Part shown: one piece after another, positions 9,157-20,554 of the stretch
How the letters are laid out: each line of letters opens with the position of its first letter
Numbering within the stretch: the stretch's first letter is position 1
Source of the DNA: Coenobita brevimanus
Lineage: Eukaryota > Arthropoda > Malacostraca > Decapoda > Coenobitidae
Assembly (NCBI GenBank): GCA_032717465.1
Contig: CM064667.1
Span: 4,179,783-4,243,782 of the forward strand
Direction of reading: 5' to 3'
DNA length: 64,000 bases
Position numbers and translations under genes: made by a program
Notes under the pieces: model-generated
Told to the model about the DNA's origin: nothing
The model's database searches: none
The model's input: the letters and a program-made list of their open reading frames with translations, nothing else

Positions 9157-11902
9157 TAAGGTCCCGGGTTACGTCAGAGTTCCGTTCCTGAGACATGACG
9201 TAAGCCGATTTTGAACGTAACTCGAGTTTTATGCAGTACGTCGTATGATTATGCTTACCGCAATGCATCTTACAGATTTTTCAACCATACATTGCATACT
9301 ATACATGTAATAATCTTATAACAGGTATGTATAAGAAACATAGTCTTTTGAACTGATGATATTTATTGAATAAAATATAAGTTGTACTAGCTAAGAGTCT
9401 TTGTCACAGTACCGCACTCGCTGCGGTAACAGCACTTCTCATCGTCATGGCAGCAGAGTTACGCCACCACTGCCTCACCCACAACTGAGTCTGGCTGCCG
9501 CTCCCTCACTCTCCCGTCCTTACACACGTGCACACTGCCAACACACATTTTATTCCTATATTCAAGCACTTTTCATACTTCATCATACAATAAAGTTTAC
9601 TGTAAATTACTGCCGTAAAATATGAAATAACATCATTACCAGCACGATAATGTAAGCATTTCTAACATCAAGTTTGATGGCTTTTTTTTTTATCACTCGG
9701 ACAGCAAAATTATTTCAGTGATAAAATGACCGATTACTGTATGGTACTGTAATAAAAGATGCATACTATGTGTCACTACATACCTTCTGACATCAACTTG
9801 ACTCGTTACTGGGGTTGCGATGTGGAAGGCACTGCATCAGGGGAGTCAGGGACCGGAGCAGGGGAGTCCAGGGCTGAAGCAGGGGAGTCCGGGGCTGAAG
9901 CAGGGGAGTCAGGGGCTGAAGATAGGGAGTCAGGGGTTGACGATGAGGATGAGGTAGCAACTGGTGGTGAAGTTGTGGCTCGGTGTTCAGTTCGCTTGAA
10001 AAACTGGAGAATTGAAGACTGCTTGGCGGCATATTTCTTTTCGTCATAGATTTGACGATAACAGGACACTGCATCCTCAATTCCCCTGTACACTTTGGCA
10101 AACCTCTCTGCATTTGGGTCCTGATCTTCAAATGCAGCCATTGCTTTTTCTAGGAAGTCGAAAGCATTTGCCATTTCCTTAATCTTAAACTGTCTTAGCG
10201 GTTCTGCCTCATCACTTTTTTCATCATTTTCCATTTGCTTTCCTAGGTATAGCAAGTCTTCATTACTCAGCTCTTGATCATGTGAATCAACAAGTTCATG
10301 TACATCACTCTCGTCTATGTCCAGATTTAAATCGTTTCCAATTTTCACACAGTTGCGCTTGACTTCGTTTATACTGTCTTCATCAAATCCTTTAAAGTCA
10401 TTTACGAGGTTAGGGCACACTTTTTTCCACACTCCGTGCATATTTGTCTCAGTCACTTCAGCCCAACATTCTCCAATATTTTTAACTGCCTTATAGATGT
10501 TGAAATCTTTCCAGAATTCTTTGAGTGTTACTTTACCATTTTCTGTTGCTCGTATTGCCTGTCTGAATGTTTTTCTCAGGTAGTAAGCCTTGAAAGCTCT
10601 TATTACACCTTGGTCCATGGGTTGTAGGATTGATGTTGTGTTTGGTGGCATAAACACAACTTTTACATTAGGGTGCAACTCTGTCAGGCTCGAAGGATGA
10701 CCAGGAGCATTATCAATAATGAGAAGAGCTTTGAATGGCAGATTCTTCATAGCACAATACCGTTCAACCTCTGGCACGAAACACTTTGAAAACCAGTCAA
10801 TGAAAATTGCACTAGTCACCCAAGCCTTTAAATTACTTTTCCAATGAACTGGTAGGCTAGCTTTAAGGATCCCCTTAAGAGCTCTTGGATTTTCGGAGTG
10901 GTACACGAGCAGCGGTTTGAGCTTGAAATCGCCTGCACAGTTTCCCCCCAAAAGTAGCGTTAGGTGCTCTTTGGATGCTTTGTGACCTGGCATGGTTTTT
11001 TCTTCTTTAGCAATATAGGTTCTGTTAGGCATTCGTTTCCAGTTTAGTCCCGTTTCATCAACATTAAATATAAGTTCTGGAATGTAGCCTTCCTTCTCAA
11101 TCAACTCCTCCAACTCTTTAACGAATGTTTTTGCTGCATCGTCATCTGCACTGGCTGCTTCTCCGAAAATTCTTTTGCTGGTTAGGTTTGCTCGAGCCCT
11201 GAAACGAGTAAACCAACCTTTTGATGCCACAAATGTCTCGTTGGTCTCACTTTCCTCACTTTTTTCTTTCTTAAGGTCTTGGTAGAGTGTGCGTGCTTTT
11301 TCACAGATTAACTGTTCACTCAGAGGCATGCACCGTTGATTATTGTCCTCAATCCACAGCATTAGCATCCGTTCCATCTCAATCAACAGTCCCGATCTTT
11401 GCTTGGTAATCACAGTTGATTGCATGGGAGTTGCACCTTTAACGTGAGTCAAGATACGTTCCTTGTCTTTGAGGATAGTAGCTACGGTAGTACGGCTCAT
11501 CCCAAGCGCACGCCCGATTGCTGATGCCTTTTCTCCTTTCTCATTACGCTTAATAATATCGACTTTTTCACGTAATGTGATGGTCTTGCGTTTCTTGGAG
11601 TCGTTATGGTCACCAGGAAGCTGTCTCTTAGGCATCTTGGAATCAGGATGGCGAAAAACACAAGAAAATGACGGTATCACTGTATCAGGCGGTGGTAGCA
11701 GTGAGACTGAGAGCGATTGTTGGTAGTCAAGAGTGAGGCGGGAAAACGCCAGAGACATCTCGCGGTACTTAGCAACACTTCAAAACCCACTCTTTACGTA
11801 TTTTTTCTTTATTTTCTTATATTTTAAAATTTCCACTCACGGACCGACTGTCGTAACCTTGAATTGACGTAAGTCGATCCTGACGTAACCCGGGACCTTA
11901 CT

Positions 11903-11903
<1 letters not shown>
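9154..11903 (-). mobile_element. Complete Tigger (pogo-type) DNA transposon
   Basis: The termini are perfect 24-bp inverted repeats starting CAGTAAGGTCCCGGGTTACG, flanked by TA on both sides. The length is 2750 bp. A single long minus-strand frame encodes a pogo/Tigger-family transposase. Perfect terminal repeats together with an uninterrupted transposase suggest recent activity. Confidence 0.93.
9806..11758 (-). CDS. Tigger/pogo-family transposase
   Basis: A cut-and-paste transposase related to jerky/CENP-B. The frame is open for 650 codons. The likely start is Met42 (11635, MPKRQLPGD), because the 41 residues before it look like translated leader, giving about 609 residues. The CENP-B-type HTH spans about 57-105 (TLREKVDIIKR, then IGRALGMSRTTVATILKDK). 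The second DNA-binding domain (HTH_Tnp_Tc5-like) is at about 120-190. The DDE_1-type catalytic core has D234 (FNVDETGLNW), D349 (LIIDNAPGH) and D382 (SILQPMDQGVI), with 32 residues between the last two. The C-terminus is a low-complexity tail of repeated APDSP units after about residue 610. No stop or frameshift interrupts it. It probably acts in the nucleus on its own inverted ends. Confidence 0.93.
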   Translation of the reverse strand: MSLAFSRLTLDYQQSLSVSLLPPPDTVIPSFSCVFRHPDSKMPKRQLPGDHNDSKKRKTITLREKVDIIKRNEKGEKASAIGRALGMSRTTVATILKDKERILTHVKGATPMQSTVITKQRSGLLIEMERMLMLWIEDNNQRCMPLSEQLICEKARTLYQDLKKEKSEESETNETFVASKGWFTRFRARANLTSKRIFGEAASADDDAAKTFVKELEELIEKEGYIPELIFNVDETGLNWKRMPNRTYIAKEEKTMPGHKASKEHLTLLLGGNCAGDFKLKPLLVYHSENPRALKGILKASLPVHWKSNLKAWVTSAIFIDWFSKCFVPEVERYCAMKNLPFKALLIIDNAPGHPSSLTELHPNVKVVFMPPNTTSILQPMDQGVIRAFKAYYLRKTFRQAIRATENGKVTLKEFWKDFNIYKAVKNIGECWAEVTETNMHGVWKKVCPNLVNDFKGFDEDSINEVKRNCVKIGNDLNLDIDESDVHELVDSHDQELSNEDLLYLGKQMENDEKSDEAEPLRQFKIKEMANAFDFLEKAMAAFEDQDPNAERFAKVYRGIEDAVSCYRQIYDEKKYAAKQSSILQFFKRTEHRATTSPPVATSSSSSTPDSLSSAPDSPASAPDSPASALDSPAPVPDSPDAVPSTSQPQ

Positions 11904-11939
<36 letters not shown>
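11904..11939. repeat. (TA)n microsatellite right of Tigger
   Basis: Interrupted TA array following the Tigger right end; it contains one TGTA interruption. Confidence 0.8.
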
Positions 11940-11940
<1 letters not shown>

Positions 11941-12080
11941 TTTTTTCCAACCCTTAGTGTGAGTAACCTTCCCAGTACCAAGAAGTGCTAGCCTGTGGTG
12001 CACTGCCTTGCTCCCACTTCCCATTCACATTATTATTTTCAATTTTGTAAGTCTGTTTATTTGAACAGGGGTATATAATC

Positions 12081-12163
12081 ATGCCTAATGGATGCATTGC
12101 AGCAAGTGGCAGGAAAAAAGACCCAGTATGGTGCTCTTTGGACAGAATTCCCAAAGGTGCAAA
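12081..12163 (+). pseudogene. Possible hAT transposase N-terminal (BED-like) remnant
   Basis: The plus strand reads ATG then PNGCIAASGRKKDPVWC and SLDRIPKGANR. A KKDPVW motif near the start is common at the beginning of BED-type fingers in hAT transposases. The frame then enters an A-rich MITE-like end. It is too short to be sure and may be chance similarity. Confidence 0.3.
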
Positions 12164-12270
12164 CAGGGTTGCAAAAAAAAATCACAGATTGAAAAAAAAT
12201 CTGATTAAAAAAATCCAACTTAAAAAAATATATATTTTTTAAATAAAAAATGTGATTTTTTCCAACCCTG
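12164..12270. mobile_element. Small hAT-like MITE or internally deleted element
   Basis: The left end reads CAGGGTTGCAAAAAA and the right end inverts to CAGGGTTGGAAAAAA, with TCACA near both inner ends. CAGGGTTG termini are common in hAT MITEs. I cannot find an 8-bp duplication; the right flank (cttctcac) is LINE-2 sequence and the left is not, so a rearrangement is likely. Confidence 0.5.
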
Positions 12271-12442
12271 CTTCTCACTTTCTGCACCCTATTATCATCC
12301 CCCATCCTCTCCATGTGCCCAAACCATCTCTCCTCATCACAACACCAATACTTGCCAGTCCCATCCTACCTCTTAATTCTTCCATCCTAGACCTAGCCCC
12401 CCCCCCCCAAACCTTGCACTCAAGGATGCAATGCACATCCAC

Positions 12443-13713
12443 CTAATAATTGCCATTCTGTATGTTTGGCCTGCGAATATCCTCTTCCTTTACTGCCCAG
12501 GTCTCACTACCATACAGCATTACACTCCTAACACATGCCTCATACAAACATCCCATAGCATGGAGAGAGAGCCCTCTCAGTGTCAGGAGAGGCAACAGCT
12601 CCATGAACTTCTTCCATTCACTCCTCACTCTAGCTACAGAGGTAGCTCCTGTCCCACCTCCAGCACATAACATGTCTCTCAAATAACAAAACTCTTCCAC
12701 ACACTCAAGTGACTCACCAGCAAGTTTAATCCTTTCATGCTTGGCAATATCCACATGCTCTCCTTGACACACTGCACACACGAAATCAGCAATATCTCAG
12801 TCTACCTCTAATACCACTACATTTCTTATGCACCCACTCATCACAAACACTACACAAGATGGAATTACTTCCCACGCCCTTGTGGCCAATCACACATGGC
12901 CACTCTCCCTCTTCTTTGACAGTACCAGTCTGTCTGCATTTACTCTTAAACCCTTGTGCCCCATACCATCTCACCACTTCCTACTTCTTTCTTCCTCCTC
13001 CCTTTCATTCTCTGCAGTCAACGCCAAATCATCAGCATACATCATCTCCCACGGGAGTCCATTTCCGAAGTCATGTGAGGCTTCAAGTAGCATGATAAAC
13101 AACAAGGGGCTCAAGACACCCCTGATGCACACCAACATTCACGAAAACCTCATCACTCAAATCTCCATTAACCCATACCTGGGTGAGAGCACCCACATAT
13201 ATGGCCAGAACAACCCTAACCAGTCACTCCTCGATTCCAAACTTTCTCATTGTCCACTTCACCACTTCTCTAGGGACTCTGTCAAAGGCCTTCTCCAAAT
13301 CAACAAAACAAAGTACAGTTCCCTTTTGTCTCCTATATATATTTCCTGAAGCTATCAAACAATGAATATGGCATCAGTGGTCCCTTTGCCTGGCATAAAC
13401 CCAAACTGCATGTCATCAGTATTCACTCCTTCTCTAATTATGCCTTCTAGAACTCCATTACCTTCATTATCTGGTCTAAAAGCTTTATGCCTCTATAATT
13501 TCCTCATGCCAGGGCATCACCCTTTCCCTTGTACACATTCACAATTACACTCTTCAGCCAGTCATCAGGGACAACACACTCATGTATAATCATATTTATC
13601 AGGTCAGTGACTATCCACACTCCAGTATCTCCTGAGGCCATTAACATTTCAGCAGTCAACCCAGACACACCTGCTGCCTTCCTCATCTGCATCCTGCCTA
13701 ATGACCTGCTCAC
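12443..13713 (-). pseudogene. LINE-2 copy B RT with PHD-like finger, decayed
   Basis: Fragments in several phases match LINE-2 copy A: AAGVSGLTAEMLMASGD near 13640-13700, DWLKSVIVNVYKGKGDA, then the finger PCVIGHKGVG and LCSVCDEWVHKKCSGIRG (12786-12977), then CAVCQGEHVDI and the thumb with YLRDMLCAGGGTGATSV (12443-12781). The second Cys of the finger is replaced by Gly here. Multiple frameshifts and short deletions rule out function. Confidence 0.85.
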
Positions 13714-13831
13714 GGTGGCAGCGTCAAAGGCCGGGGGCCAAAAACTGGATCTGCTGGCTCCAAACCTTCTCTGTCCCAGTCAGACTCCCTGTTCAACAAC
13801 CGGCTGTAATGCTCTCTCCATGCATCTTTAA

Positions 13832-16092
13832 CCCTCTTACGCATGCATAAGTTTTATGTGTTGCCAACACACGATAGTACTCCATCCCCCTCCCCGCCAG
13901 CCCGCCCGTGCGCCGCTGAAAACACGTATTCTCCCCTTATTTTTGCCACCCAAACCTCTATATATTGCCATGAAACCTACATATCTTATTCACTGATATT
14001 CTAGCCGACAAGCGAAAAAAACAAAAAACAAAACAAAACGAATAAAAGTACATTAGGTCACCGTGAATAAACATTTCCGAATGTCAATTTCACTTCCCAA
14101 CATCCTAGTTTGAATGTTTTCCATCATACAGAAAAATGCTATAGAAGTTTTGATAGAGAATTTCATCAGCTTTCTAATGGGAAAGTCCAGTTTTGATACG
14201 AGTTGTAGTTTTCGAGAAAATAGCCAAAAACTGAAGGCCATTAAAAAACAAAACTGACTTTTGTGCAGGGAGCTTTTCTGCAAAAGTTTTCTTGCACACG
14301 TTATGTTTTTATTTTATGATCTTGTGTAGAATTTCATGAGCTTTCTCATGGTCTATGCCGATTTTTGATAGGCCTCATAGTTTTCGAGTAAATCGCAACA
14401 CTCATGGCCATGTTGCACTTTCGTCAAGTGCCCACAATAACCTTTATATTCCCGCCTGTGTAACAACGACTCTTCATCAGAGATATTACATTGTTATGTC
14501 CTCTACATATGTAGAATCCACTGATCTTTATTATGGTTCTTACAGGAAATCAATATGTCCAATAGTTTTCACGTAAATGGACGACAAATGTAGAATACTC
14601 CTCCTCGCCTGCAAGCAAGATAAAAACACTCCCTTTCCCTGCCAAACCCACACCTACATATTTTCACTTGTTAGGTTTTATTATTTTCTTTTTTTACTCA
14701 AATTATACACATAAAATATCGTAAGCATTTTCATAGTGCTCTCAGAAACTCGACATGATCACCAGTCTTTTTTCTAGGTAGTGATACTGAAGCTGAACTT
14801 TCTTCCATCTCATATGTGTATATGTAAAAAACAATACTTATTTGTGTAAAAAATATATAAATATATAAATAGATCAATATACAAATCAACAAAATATGGA
14901 TAACTCACTTCCTCCAGAGGTGTTGGGATGTTGGCAGGATCTTTAAGGGTTAGAAGATGAGGAGTTATGTAGTGTGTGTGTGGTGTATTTTGTTCTCTCA
15001 TCCTTGCACTACACATGCAGTGCACACAATAGATTTCTCCACAAACTTCGCTGCACGACATATGTATATATGTGTGAGGCATATTTCTAGTCTCTGATCC
15101 TTGTGCTAGGTTTTCGCTGAGTCAGTCAATGCACGCAATATTTCTCAGTGAACTCTCGCTGTGCTGTTTTATACGTATGTTTCACACTAGACCATACGCA
15201 ATATAGCACTGTCTGAAATCAGTACAATACCTTTTCACTGAAGTCTGTGATTGTGTGGCATATTTGTTGTCTCTGATACTTGTGCTAGTTTTGAGCTAAG
15301 TCAGTCAATGCACACAATGTTTCTCGACGAACACACGCTGCACTATTTTATATGTATATTTCACACTGAACCATATGGAATAGGAAACACTATCATATGA
15401 TTCCATCCCAACCTCCTCTATTATTTTCTTCCTGACTCTATGGTGTACGTGACCGCTTGTTTCCTTAGCGACTATGGCATATCTCTATGGCATACATAAT
15501 GCCTGCTATGGTAGGTCAGCTATCTCACTAATCCAGGCACTATATGTTTCACAAAATATTAGTACTGACTTCGTGATAAAGGTAAAGTACTCACATCATT
15601 TATGGGCAGGGTGAAGCAGAGTGGAAACCCCGTTAGAACAAACCACACTCCTGCCTCTAGGCCTAGCGGCTGATAACGGTCCCCAATGTTGTACAAACAA
15701 CATATCGATATTCCATAGACACAGTCACTTCACATTATAGTCAAAAACACTTTACAATCACAATATTTCAATAATGGTTTCTCTCTCGGGTGGGAGGGGG
15801 GAAAATGGCGGATTTAAAGGGACGACTGACAGCAGTACTACCCTTCAGCCCACCTGGTTGTGAGATATTGAGGTTTTTCTGCTGTGCATTGTCTCATCAG
15901 ATCAGTCAGTGTTGCCAAGTGTTTACCTCATAGGAGAGACGCACCCACTAGAACGTACCAAAATATGACACAAATCGGCCGAAAACTTTCCTTTTGACAA
16001 TGTTTTTTCTACTTAGTAACGCGATTCGCGTCTACATGTGTTTATATGCCAAACCACAAAGAACACGATTCGCGTCAATGTGCCTCAGAGGG
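13832..16092. mobile_element. 2.26-kb TTAA element inside LINE-2 copy B
   Basis: TTAA at 13828-13831 and 16093-16096. The ends start CCCTCT on both sides, with imperfect inversion for about 13 bp (CCCTCTTACGCAT against CCCTCTGAGGCAC). The interior is AT-rich with no transposase. A diverged tandem duplication of roughly 150-180 bp lies at about 15080-15390 (landmarks tcagtcaatgcac and tttcacact). The exact excision site in LINE-2 confirms the borders. Confidence 0.88.
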
Positions 16093-16221
16093 TTAATATC
16101 TCCACTGTTCACCACTACCTTCCTTCATCATTCTTCAAACTGCTCACCTATGATATCCCTTCTCTCCCTCTTCATCTGATTTGCCACCTTACAATAATCA
16201 TACTCTTCCCTTCCCCATGAT

Positions 16222-16889
16222 TTAGGTTATAAAGTAAAGTCTCTGTGGCTCAGACTTCACCATGTAAATCTCTTTTCTAGCCATATGCTTGGGAGCCAAG
16301 TATTCCTCTTTGTTATCACCCTTCTTCCATTCCCAGAAAAGCTTTCTTTTCTCCTTAACTGCAGCTTCTACATGCTCATCCCACCACCAGGTCACTTTAT
16401 TTCTTGGTGGGCCCCTTGTCCATCCACATACTGAATCAGTAACTCTCAAGGGGTTTTTCTTGAGGGCTCTGTACTGTTCATTAAAACTTCCACTCTCCTC
16501 ATCTCGATATAGAAGGCATCCCTTACTGCTTGGTTTCTCAACTTCCATATTTTCCTCCTGGGTGCATAGGTCCTCTTTATCATTACCCTCTCCTTAAGCA
16601 CCATGCCACATATCAATAACTTGTGTTCCTGCACACGTTCCTCACTCCCCATAACTTTAACATCCCTCACTAACCTCCTGTCAGCCCTCCTGACCAGGAA
16701 ATAGTCTATCTGGCTGTTATTTACCCCAGACTTGTATGTAATCAACCTACTTTCTCTTTTCCTAAAATGTGTGTTGCACACAATCATGTTCATTGTCTCC
16801 CCAAACTTGAGTATCTTTTCCCCCTTCTCATTACTTGTACCATATGCACATCCCTCATGTACAGTTGCCTCCACTGCTGCATTGGCCAC
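16222..16889 (-). pseudogene. LINE-2 copy B AP-endonuclease C-terminal part
   Basis: Two overlapping phases. The first (16446-16889) gives GYGTRN-like CAYGTSNEKGEKILKF, VCNTHFRKRESRLITY and SQIDYFLVRRADRRLVRDV, which is the C-terminal half of the endonuclease-exonuclease-phosphatase fold seen in RTE-type LINEs. The second (16222-16548) continues into the linker (VTWWWDEHVEAAVKEKRK). The catalytic N-terminal half is missing because the copy is 5'-truncated near 16890. Confidence 0.85.
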
Positions 16890-19630
16890 TCAGTGTTTTC
16901 ATTGTGCGGGCTGTCTGAGGTGGAACCACCTGAGTATCGGAACGTGTATTGGAAGCAGAGTTGGGCAAGGCAGGCAGTGCGCGGTTGGGGGTTTTATGGG
17001 GTAGAGAAGGTAGAGGGTTTGAAAAACTAGTGGGTGTTTGAGAAGGTGGGGGAGACAGTATGAGGTGCATTATTTATGTGAGAAGGAATTACTGGGTAAT
17101 TACTATGGTGGTGTGAGTGGGAGGCAAGGCTGGGATGGAGGTGGCAGGGGCCAGGCAGCTGCTTGCAGCGGCAAGCAGATCAGACTATGTGGATTCAGAG
17201 AACATTGCTCCAATCCCACCTGATCCCCTTGAAAGACTGGTAGTGCAGCTCACTCACCTCCTATATGCCAGTACCACACACTGGACACCATAGAAAATGG
17301 GTAGGAAATCAAACTCTGGTGGGAAACACAACGTGTCTATTGCCATCATCCGAACTGCCCTGACTACCTATTTCATGAGGGCTGTGACCATCATCCGAGC
17401 TTTGGAGGTTAAACGATTGTCACATTGGTGGTTAACACTATCTTGTGGTGTGCTGAAGATAGATTGACACCATCTTAGAATGCTGTTTTTGGCACTAAAT
17501 TACCTTTAACTTTGCTGATTTATCCAGAGCTACCCTATAATTTCATAACCCAACCCACTGTATTTCCTGCCATATATAAAGCATACTCCCCCCCCAAAAA
17601 AAAAAAAAATGCTACACACACACACACACACACACACAAGTCCTGGTTTGGGACAGGCCTACAGGTTGAGGTGGCTGGCATGAAGGCCACCAACAGTCAG
17701 AAGCACATCACTCAATGGCCTTACTAATTATTAATAACAATTTCAATAATGGAGACTTAGATGAGCATGTATTATCATAAATACACAGTAAGGTAAGCAT
17801 TCTGTGGGTTAGGTAAGCTCACACATCGTGGGTCAGGGTACTGCACCATGCCAGGCCCAGTGATAATTTGTAAACAAAAAACAGCTGATTATTTTGAATG
17901 TAAGGTGGTGGTGAAAGACGTGTAGTTTTTGTATTTCCACCTTAAATAAATAATTTAATGGCAAATTATTATCTTAACCTAATTTATGATATTACAGAGT
18001 TTTTAGATAAGTTACCATAGATTAGTTTAAGTTAGATTAGGCTAGGTTATGGTTAGATAAAATTAGTTTAGACTGTGTTAAGTTAGGGTTGGCTTGGTTA
18101 AGTTGGGTTAGGTTAGTTATGGTTGGGTTACGTTGTTAGGTTAGACAATTTAAGTTAGATACAGTACAGTCTTCAAACAACATGAGATGGGTTATGCAGA
18201 ACCTTGTGCAAAATCAATTTCGCATTAAAACATGACATCTGTTTACACGTATAGAGGGTTAGGTTCAAGGAGCCCCATATTTTTCATCAAAAATATATTT
18301 AAAGATAGATTTTTACAAATATGTCTGTCATAAGACACCCAAGACGTGTGTGTACAGTACGTATGATCTCGCTGACTTGACACATCAGTGCATTCTAGCC
18401 TAACCTAACTGACTAGTTTTGCCCCCTAATACTTCCCATAAAAAGTTTAACCACAAGGATTGCCACTAAGCCTCCTGAAAGTTCTCATTACTAATCAAGC
18501 AAAAACTTCTGCCCTAATCATCATGTGAATAATAGATGCCCAGCATCATACACATTTCGCCAAGAATCACTTTCACCACACTCATTAAAAAAAAAAAAAA
18601 TGAAACTATTTTTGAAAGTCATTAGTCATCAAAAATAAGGGAAAAAAAAACTATACTGAAGTCATCAGCATGGAGTGATTGCATACTTCTCACTTCTCAG
18701 ATACACACAAATGCAGTAATTGAGAATAATAAACAAGTTAGCCAAGAAGTATAATTTATATGACAGTATGATTCACAAGAACTGAACTTACATAATTATT
18801 TTACCTAACTATTTACATCAACACATAGTGTCTTCACATACTGTAAGAGCCGAATTTTCTCGACCAAAGACCTCAGTTCATAACGAAGGTCAGGCACAAA
18901 GGTCTTCCCCCCCCCCCCCACATTGCACCGAAGTTGAAAACATGAATTTTACTGCTCCATCAACTTTTTCCCCTCCCCTCCCACCAAAGAAACTATCCAC
19001 ATCATAAACACACCCAACTCATTTGATCTGTCTGATCGTTTGCATTTAAGCTGCCACACCACATGCCACTTCGTCCAACAATTTTACATTTTACTTTGGA
19101 ATAAATGCTTTTCTTGTGTTCATAGCACTTTCAGGGTGCTTAGGCATGCTCAGAGTTCTGAGAGGAAATGGGGAGCAAGGAAGTTAGCAAATAACGCTTC
19201 TCATCACAGTGATGATCCACACAACACTGAGGCAGGCTGTGGCAGGTGGTATTGGACATGGGTCACGTAGGTCGGGTCAGGTCGAGGAAGCCAATCAGTG
19301 ACCAACAAAAGCATAACACAAGACATGTAAACAAATGCAGTCATCTGCAAATGCAGTACCTAAACACAGTTTCTCACGCAGTTGAGTGAAATTACCATGC
19401 CATTAAGTAATTATGGGAGAAATTAAATGCCTGTGTTGTTGTATGATCGTTGTTTCTTTTCATCTTAAATCATGACTCTACTGTAACGTGTATTAGAATA
19501 GGTACAGTAAAGTTTGGCCTGTAATAATAAGTATTGAACTAAGCTCATGTCCTGTCTTGAGATATTGTGGATATGTAAGGACAAATTTATTCTGGTCATG
19601 GAAAATATACTGAACTGGAAGGGTTATGTA
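16890..19630. other. 2.7-kb unassigned region
   Basis: I see no convincing coding sequence. A (CA)n run lies at about 17613-17638 after an A run, and a TTAGG-rich tract at about 18010-18160. The rest is AT-rich with short homopolymers (C run near 18909). Confidence 0.5.
18010..18160 (+). repeat. Degenerate TTAGG/GGTTA-rich tract
   Basis: Many copies of TTAGG, GGTTA and close variants (ttaggttag, gggttaggttag) are spaced irregularly. TTAGG is the ancestral arthropod telomere unit, so this may be a decayed interstitial telomere-like tract or simple-sequence drift. Confidence 0.5.
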
Positions 19631-20552
19631 CGAGGTGCTCTCCTTAATTTTCTGGACTAATGCTATATAAATTTGAAAACTCACCATATTTCCTATTGGC
19701 CATCATCACCCTCAAAGTAGTTACCTTGTGCATTGATACACTGATCCCAATGCTTTCTCCATTGCTGGAACACTCCCTGTAAGTCCTTTTTGATGAGAGT
19801 GTCAAGCACCGCCTGCTGTTCCTTCTGGATGTCCTCAGTGGTATCAAAACAATGCCCTCTCAGCTTAATCTTTGTTTGGGTTAACAGAAAAAAGTCAAAG
19901 ATGGCCCGGATGAGAAGGTTTCATCTTCTGAGGTGAGTCCAAGAGGCTCAGTTCAGACATCAACGCGTTGCTGCATGTGGTCAGCCGTCAGGAGCTTGGG
20001 ACAAATTTGGCTGTGATGCAACACTTGCCCAATTCTTCAGTGAGAATCCTCTGACATGACACAAAACGCATTCCCACCTCCTCACCAATATCGTCAGTGC
20101 TCCGACGTCGATCCTCATGGATTAGCTGCTGAATTTTTGTGACATGCTGAGGTGTTGTGCCAGTTGAGGGTCTTCTTGTGTGATTGTCATCGTCAACTGA
20201 TGTTCGACCGGCCTTGAACCATGCCTGCCACTGAAACACCTGTGTCCGACCAAGAGATTGCTCATCAAACACTTGTTGAATCATTGTCAGGGTCTATTTT
20301 GCATTTTTCCTGAGATTTGCAGAAAATTTGATGCAAATTCACTGTTCCTTTTTTATATCTATCTCGAAAATCACCTGACAATACATGCACAAGAGCAAAC
20401 AAATGAATGTCACAAATCCCCACATCTACCTAGCTCCTCGCCGCGTGACACATTGACTCACAATGCATGATAGTACTGCTATGTAGAGGCACATCGTGCT
20501 GTTACAATCCGTTTAGGCATTCACTGTCCTGAAAATTTTGGATAGCATCTCG
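19631..20552 (-). mobile_element. Mariner transposon with central deletion
   Basis: The left end reads CGAGGTGCTCTCCTTAATTT and the right end inverts to CGAGATGCTATCCAAAATTT, both next to TA. The length is 922 bp, against about 1.3 kb for a whole mariner. The minus-strand coding pieces are the N-terminal DNA-binding part (19988-20284) and the C-terminal part (19644-19870). The catalytic centre is missing. Confidence 0.85.
19644..20284 (-). pseudogene. Mariner transposase remnant
   Basis: The N-terminal part starts MIQQVFDEQSLGRTQVFQW, then GRTSVDDDNHTRRPSTGTT (the linker of the paired-like domain) and QQLIHEDRRRSTDDIGEEVG, ending FVPSS. The C-terminal part carries KEQQAVLDTLIKK-type sequence in broken phase and SMHKVTTLRVMMANRKYG. 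The intervening Asp residues of the DD34D catalytic core are deleted. It is non-functional. Confidence 0.82.
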
Positions 20553-20554
20553 TA

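Larger units (their letters stand above)
12271..16889 (-). mobile_element. LINE-2 copy B, split by a TTAA element
   Basis: The minus-strand LINE-2 sequence runs 12271-13827 (RT, PHD-like finger, thumb) and 16097-16889 (linker and endonuclease C-terminal part), interrupted by the 13832-16092 element. Across the TTAA site the coding phase continues exactly (VVNSGDIKDAWREHYSRLLN), which proves the two parts are one LINE. It is 5'-truncated in the endonuclease near 16890 and lacks about 190 bp of the 3' end. Confidence 0.9.

Noticed and set aside
9806..11758. Domesticated CENP-B/jerky-like host gene
   Set aside because: Perfect flanking 24-bp inverted repeats and TA duplications show it is still a transposon.
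12164..12270. 8-bp hAT target duplication
   Set aside because: Left flank ggtgcaaa and right flank cttctcac do not match, so the duplication cannot be claimed.
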